The position numbers were made by a program, and so were the translations under genes. Below are positions 5,624 to 5,850 of a stretch of 5,850 nucleotides of DNA, piece by piece (the stretch's first letter is position 1; the number at the start of each line of letters is the position of its first letter). Under the pieces are notes generated by a model. The model ran no database searches and was not told where the DNA came from. It saw only the letters and a list, made by a program, of their open reading frames with translations. This DNA comes from Synergistales bacterium (GTDB taxonomy: Bacteria > Synergistota > Synergistia > Synergistales > Aminobacteriaceae). The stretch is taken from assembly GCA_026002715.1 (NCBI GenBank), contig BOCC01000125.1, forward strand, positions 1 to 5,850. Reading direction: 5' to 3'.

Positions 5624-5637
5624 TTGTTGACATTGAT
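5618..5637. repeat. 20-bp inverted repeat, right arm (partner 5407-5426)
   Basis: CTTAAGTTGTTGACATTGAT is the exact reverse complement of 5407-5426. Its first six bases overlap the end of copy B, so the two repeat systems are interlocked. Confidence 0.9.
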
Positions 5638-5641
5638 ATAA

Positions 5642-5674
5642 AAATACGGAAGTTATTTTGTGACAAGCCCTAAG
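5642..5674 (+). repeat. 33-bp dispersed repeat, copy C
   Basis: This copy carries the same 12-base core (5643-5654) followed by ATTTTGTGACAAGCCCTAAG. It lies in direct orientation to copy B with a 51-base spacing. Against copy A its outer 31 bases match at 25 positions as an inverted repeat. Confidence 0.88.
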
Positions 5675-5707
5675 CGTTATGGGTGTGGACGACCAAAAAT
5701 TAAAGAC

Positions 5708-5730
5708 GGGCGACCGAGGGTATGTCGCCC
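5708..5730. repeat. GC-rich hairpin (GGGCGAC/GTCGCCC)
   Basis: GGGCGAC (5708-5714) pairs with GTCGCCC (5724-5730) over a nine-base loop. No T-run follows on either strand, so it is a poor intrinsic terminator. It resembles the short GGGCGAC/GTCGCCC palindromes found between genes in many bacterial genomes. Its function is unknown. Confidence 0.6.
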
Positions 5731-5771
5731 CTTGTATGATTCTTTCAGTAGCACAAAACAAGATTACCAAA

Positions 5772-5800
5772 GCTAAAAGCTAAAAGCTAAAAGCTAAAAG
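5772..5800 (+). repeat. Heptanucleotide microsatellite (GCTAAAA x4)
   Basis: Four perfect copies of GCTAAAA run at 5772-5778, 5779-5785, 5786-5792 and 5793-5799, followed by a G that starts a fifth. Seven is not a multiple of three and no gene spans it, so any length change would act on spacing, not on a reading frame. Confidence 0.92.
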
Positions 5801-5806
5801 TTAATG

Positions 5807-5838
5807 AAGTCAGTACCTTGACAAGTCAGAACCTTGAG
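5807..5838 (+). repeat. 16-bp imperfect tandem duplication
   Basis: AAGTCAGTACCTTGAC (5807-5822) is followed directly by AAGTCAGAACCTTGAG (5823-5838), 14 of 16 bases identical. It starts only a few bases after the microsatellite and lies near the window edge. More units outside the window cannot be excluded. Confidence 0.75.
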
Positions 5839-5850
5839 GCATATTACTTA

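Larger units (their letters stand above)
5351..5850. other. Repeat-rich AT-biased non-coding region
   Basis: About 500 bases without a credible gene. The open frames here are short, lack good ribosome binding sites and run across inverted repeats on both strands. The base composition is clearly more AT-rich than the coding part, especially 5370-5660. The stretch contains the ABM gene's leader, inverted and dispersed repeats that look like small mobile-element ends, a GC-rich hairpin, a 7-bp microsatellite and a 16-bp tandem duplication. These are described separately. Confidence 0.8.

Noticed and set aside
5517..5674. Short CRISPR array
   Set aside because: There are only three copies, one of them inverted, with unequal spacing and degenerate ends. 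Direct regularly spaced repeats are absent and no cas gene is in the window.
5708..5730. Intrinsic terminator
   Set aside because: The stem is short, no T-run follows on either strand, and no gene ends next to it.
5558..5770. A 70-codon minus-strand open frame in the right-hand region
   Set aside because: It is made largely of the 33-bp repeats and the GC-rich hairpin, with no domain signature.

Overview
The window holds a compact plus-strand cluster of four genes for exported or envelope-associated scaffold-type proteins, one convergent minus-strand gene for a small ABM-family (antibiotic biosynthesis monooxygenase-like) protein, and about 500 bases of AT-rich, repeat-filled non-coding DNA at the right end. 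The features point to a bacterium: good Shine-Dalgarno sequences, Sec signal peptides, short intergenic gaps and intrinsic terminators. Genes with a DUF4384-like domain beside signal-peptide TPR proteins are compatible with an uncultured anaerobic Gram-negative such as a Synergistota member. That placement is a low-confidence inference, since no phylogenetic marker is present.

Layout. Bases 1-102 are an exact inverted copy of bases 1329-1430, which lie inside the second gene. Identity ends abruptly at base 102/103, so this edge looks like a chimeric junction or a truncated inverted duplication, and the 5' end of the first gene cannot be trusted. Gene 1 (154-999) has an unrecognised N-terminal domain, a Lys/Pro/Ser linker and TPR-like C-terminal helices. 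Gene 2 (1047-2105) is a secreted protein with two DUF4384-like modules. Gene 3 (2138-3574) and gene 4 (3685-5007, TTG start) are paralogues sharing signal peptide, three TPR-like units, a repetitive charged linker and an alpha/beta C-terminal domain. Genes 1-3 are closely spaced (gaps of 47 and 32 bases) and probably co-transcribed. A strong intrinsic terminator lies between genes 3 and 4, and a bidirectional terminator separates gene 4 from the convergent ABM gene (5054-5350).

Right end. From 5351 onward no credible gene is seen. The stretch holds a 20-bp inverted repeat, three copies of a 33-bp repeat that look like ends of a MITE, IS remnant or REP-type element, a small GC-rich hairpin, a 7-bp microsatellite and a 16-bp tandem duplication running toward the window edge.

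Together the four plus-strand genes look like an extracytoplasmic protein-interaction module: TPR platforms, extended charged linkers and small globular domains. No enzymatic motif is visible in any of them, so any role in envelope assembly, adhesion or stress sensing is inference.
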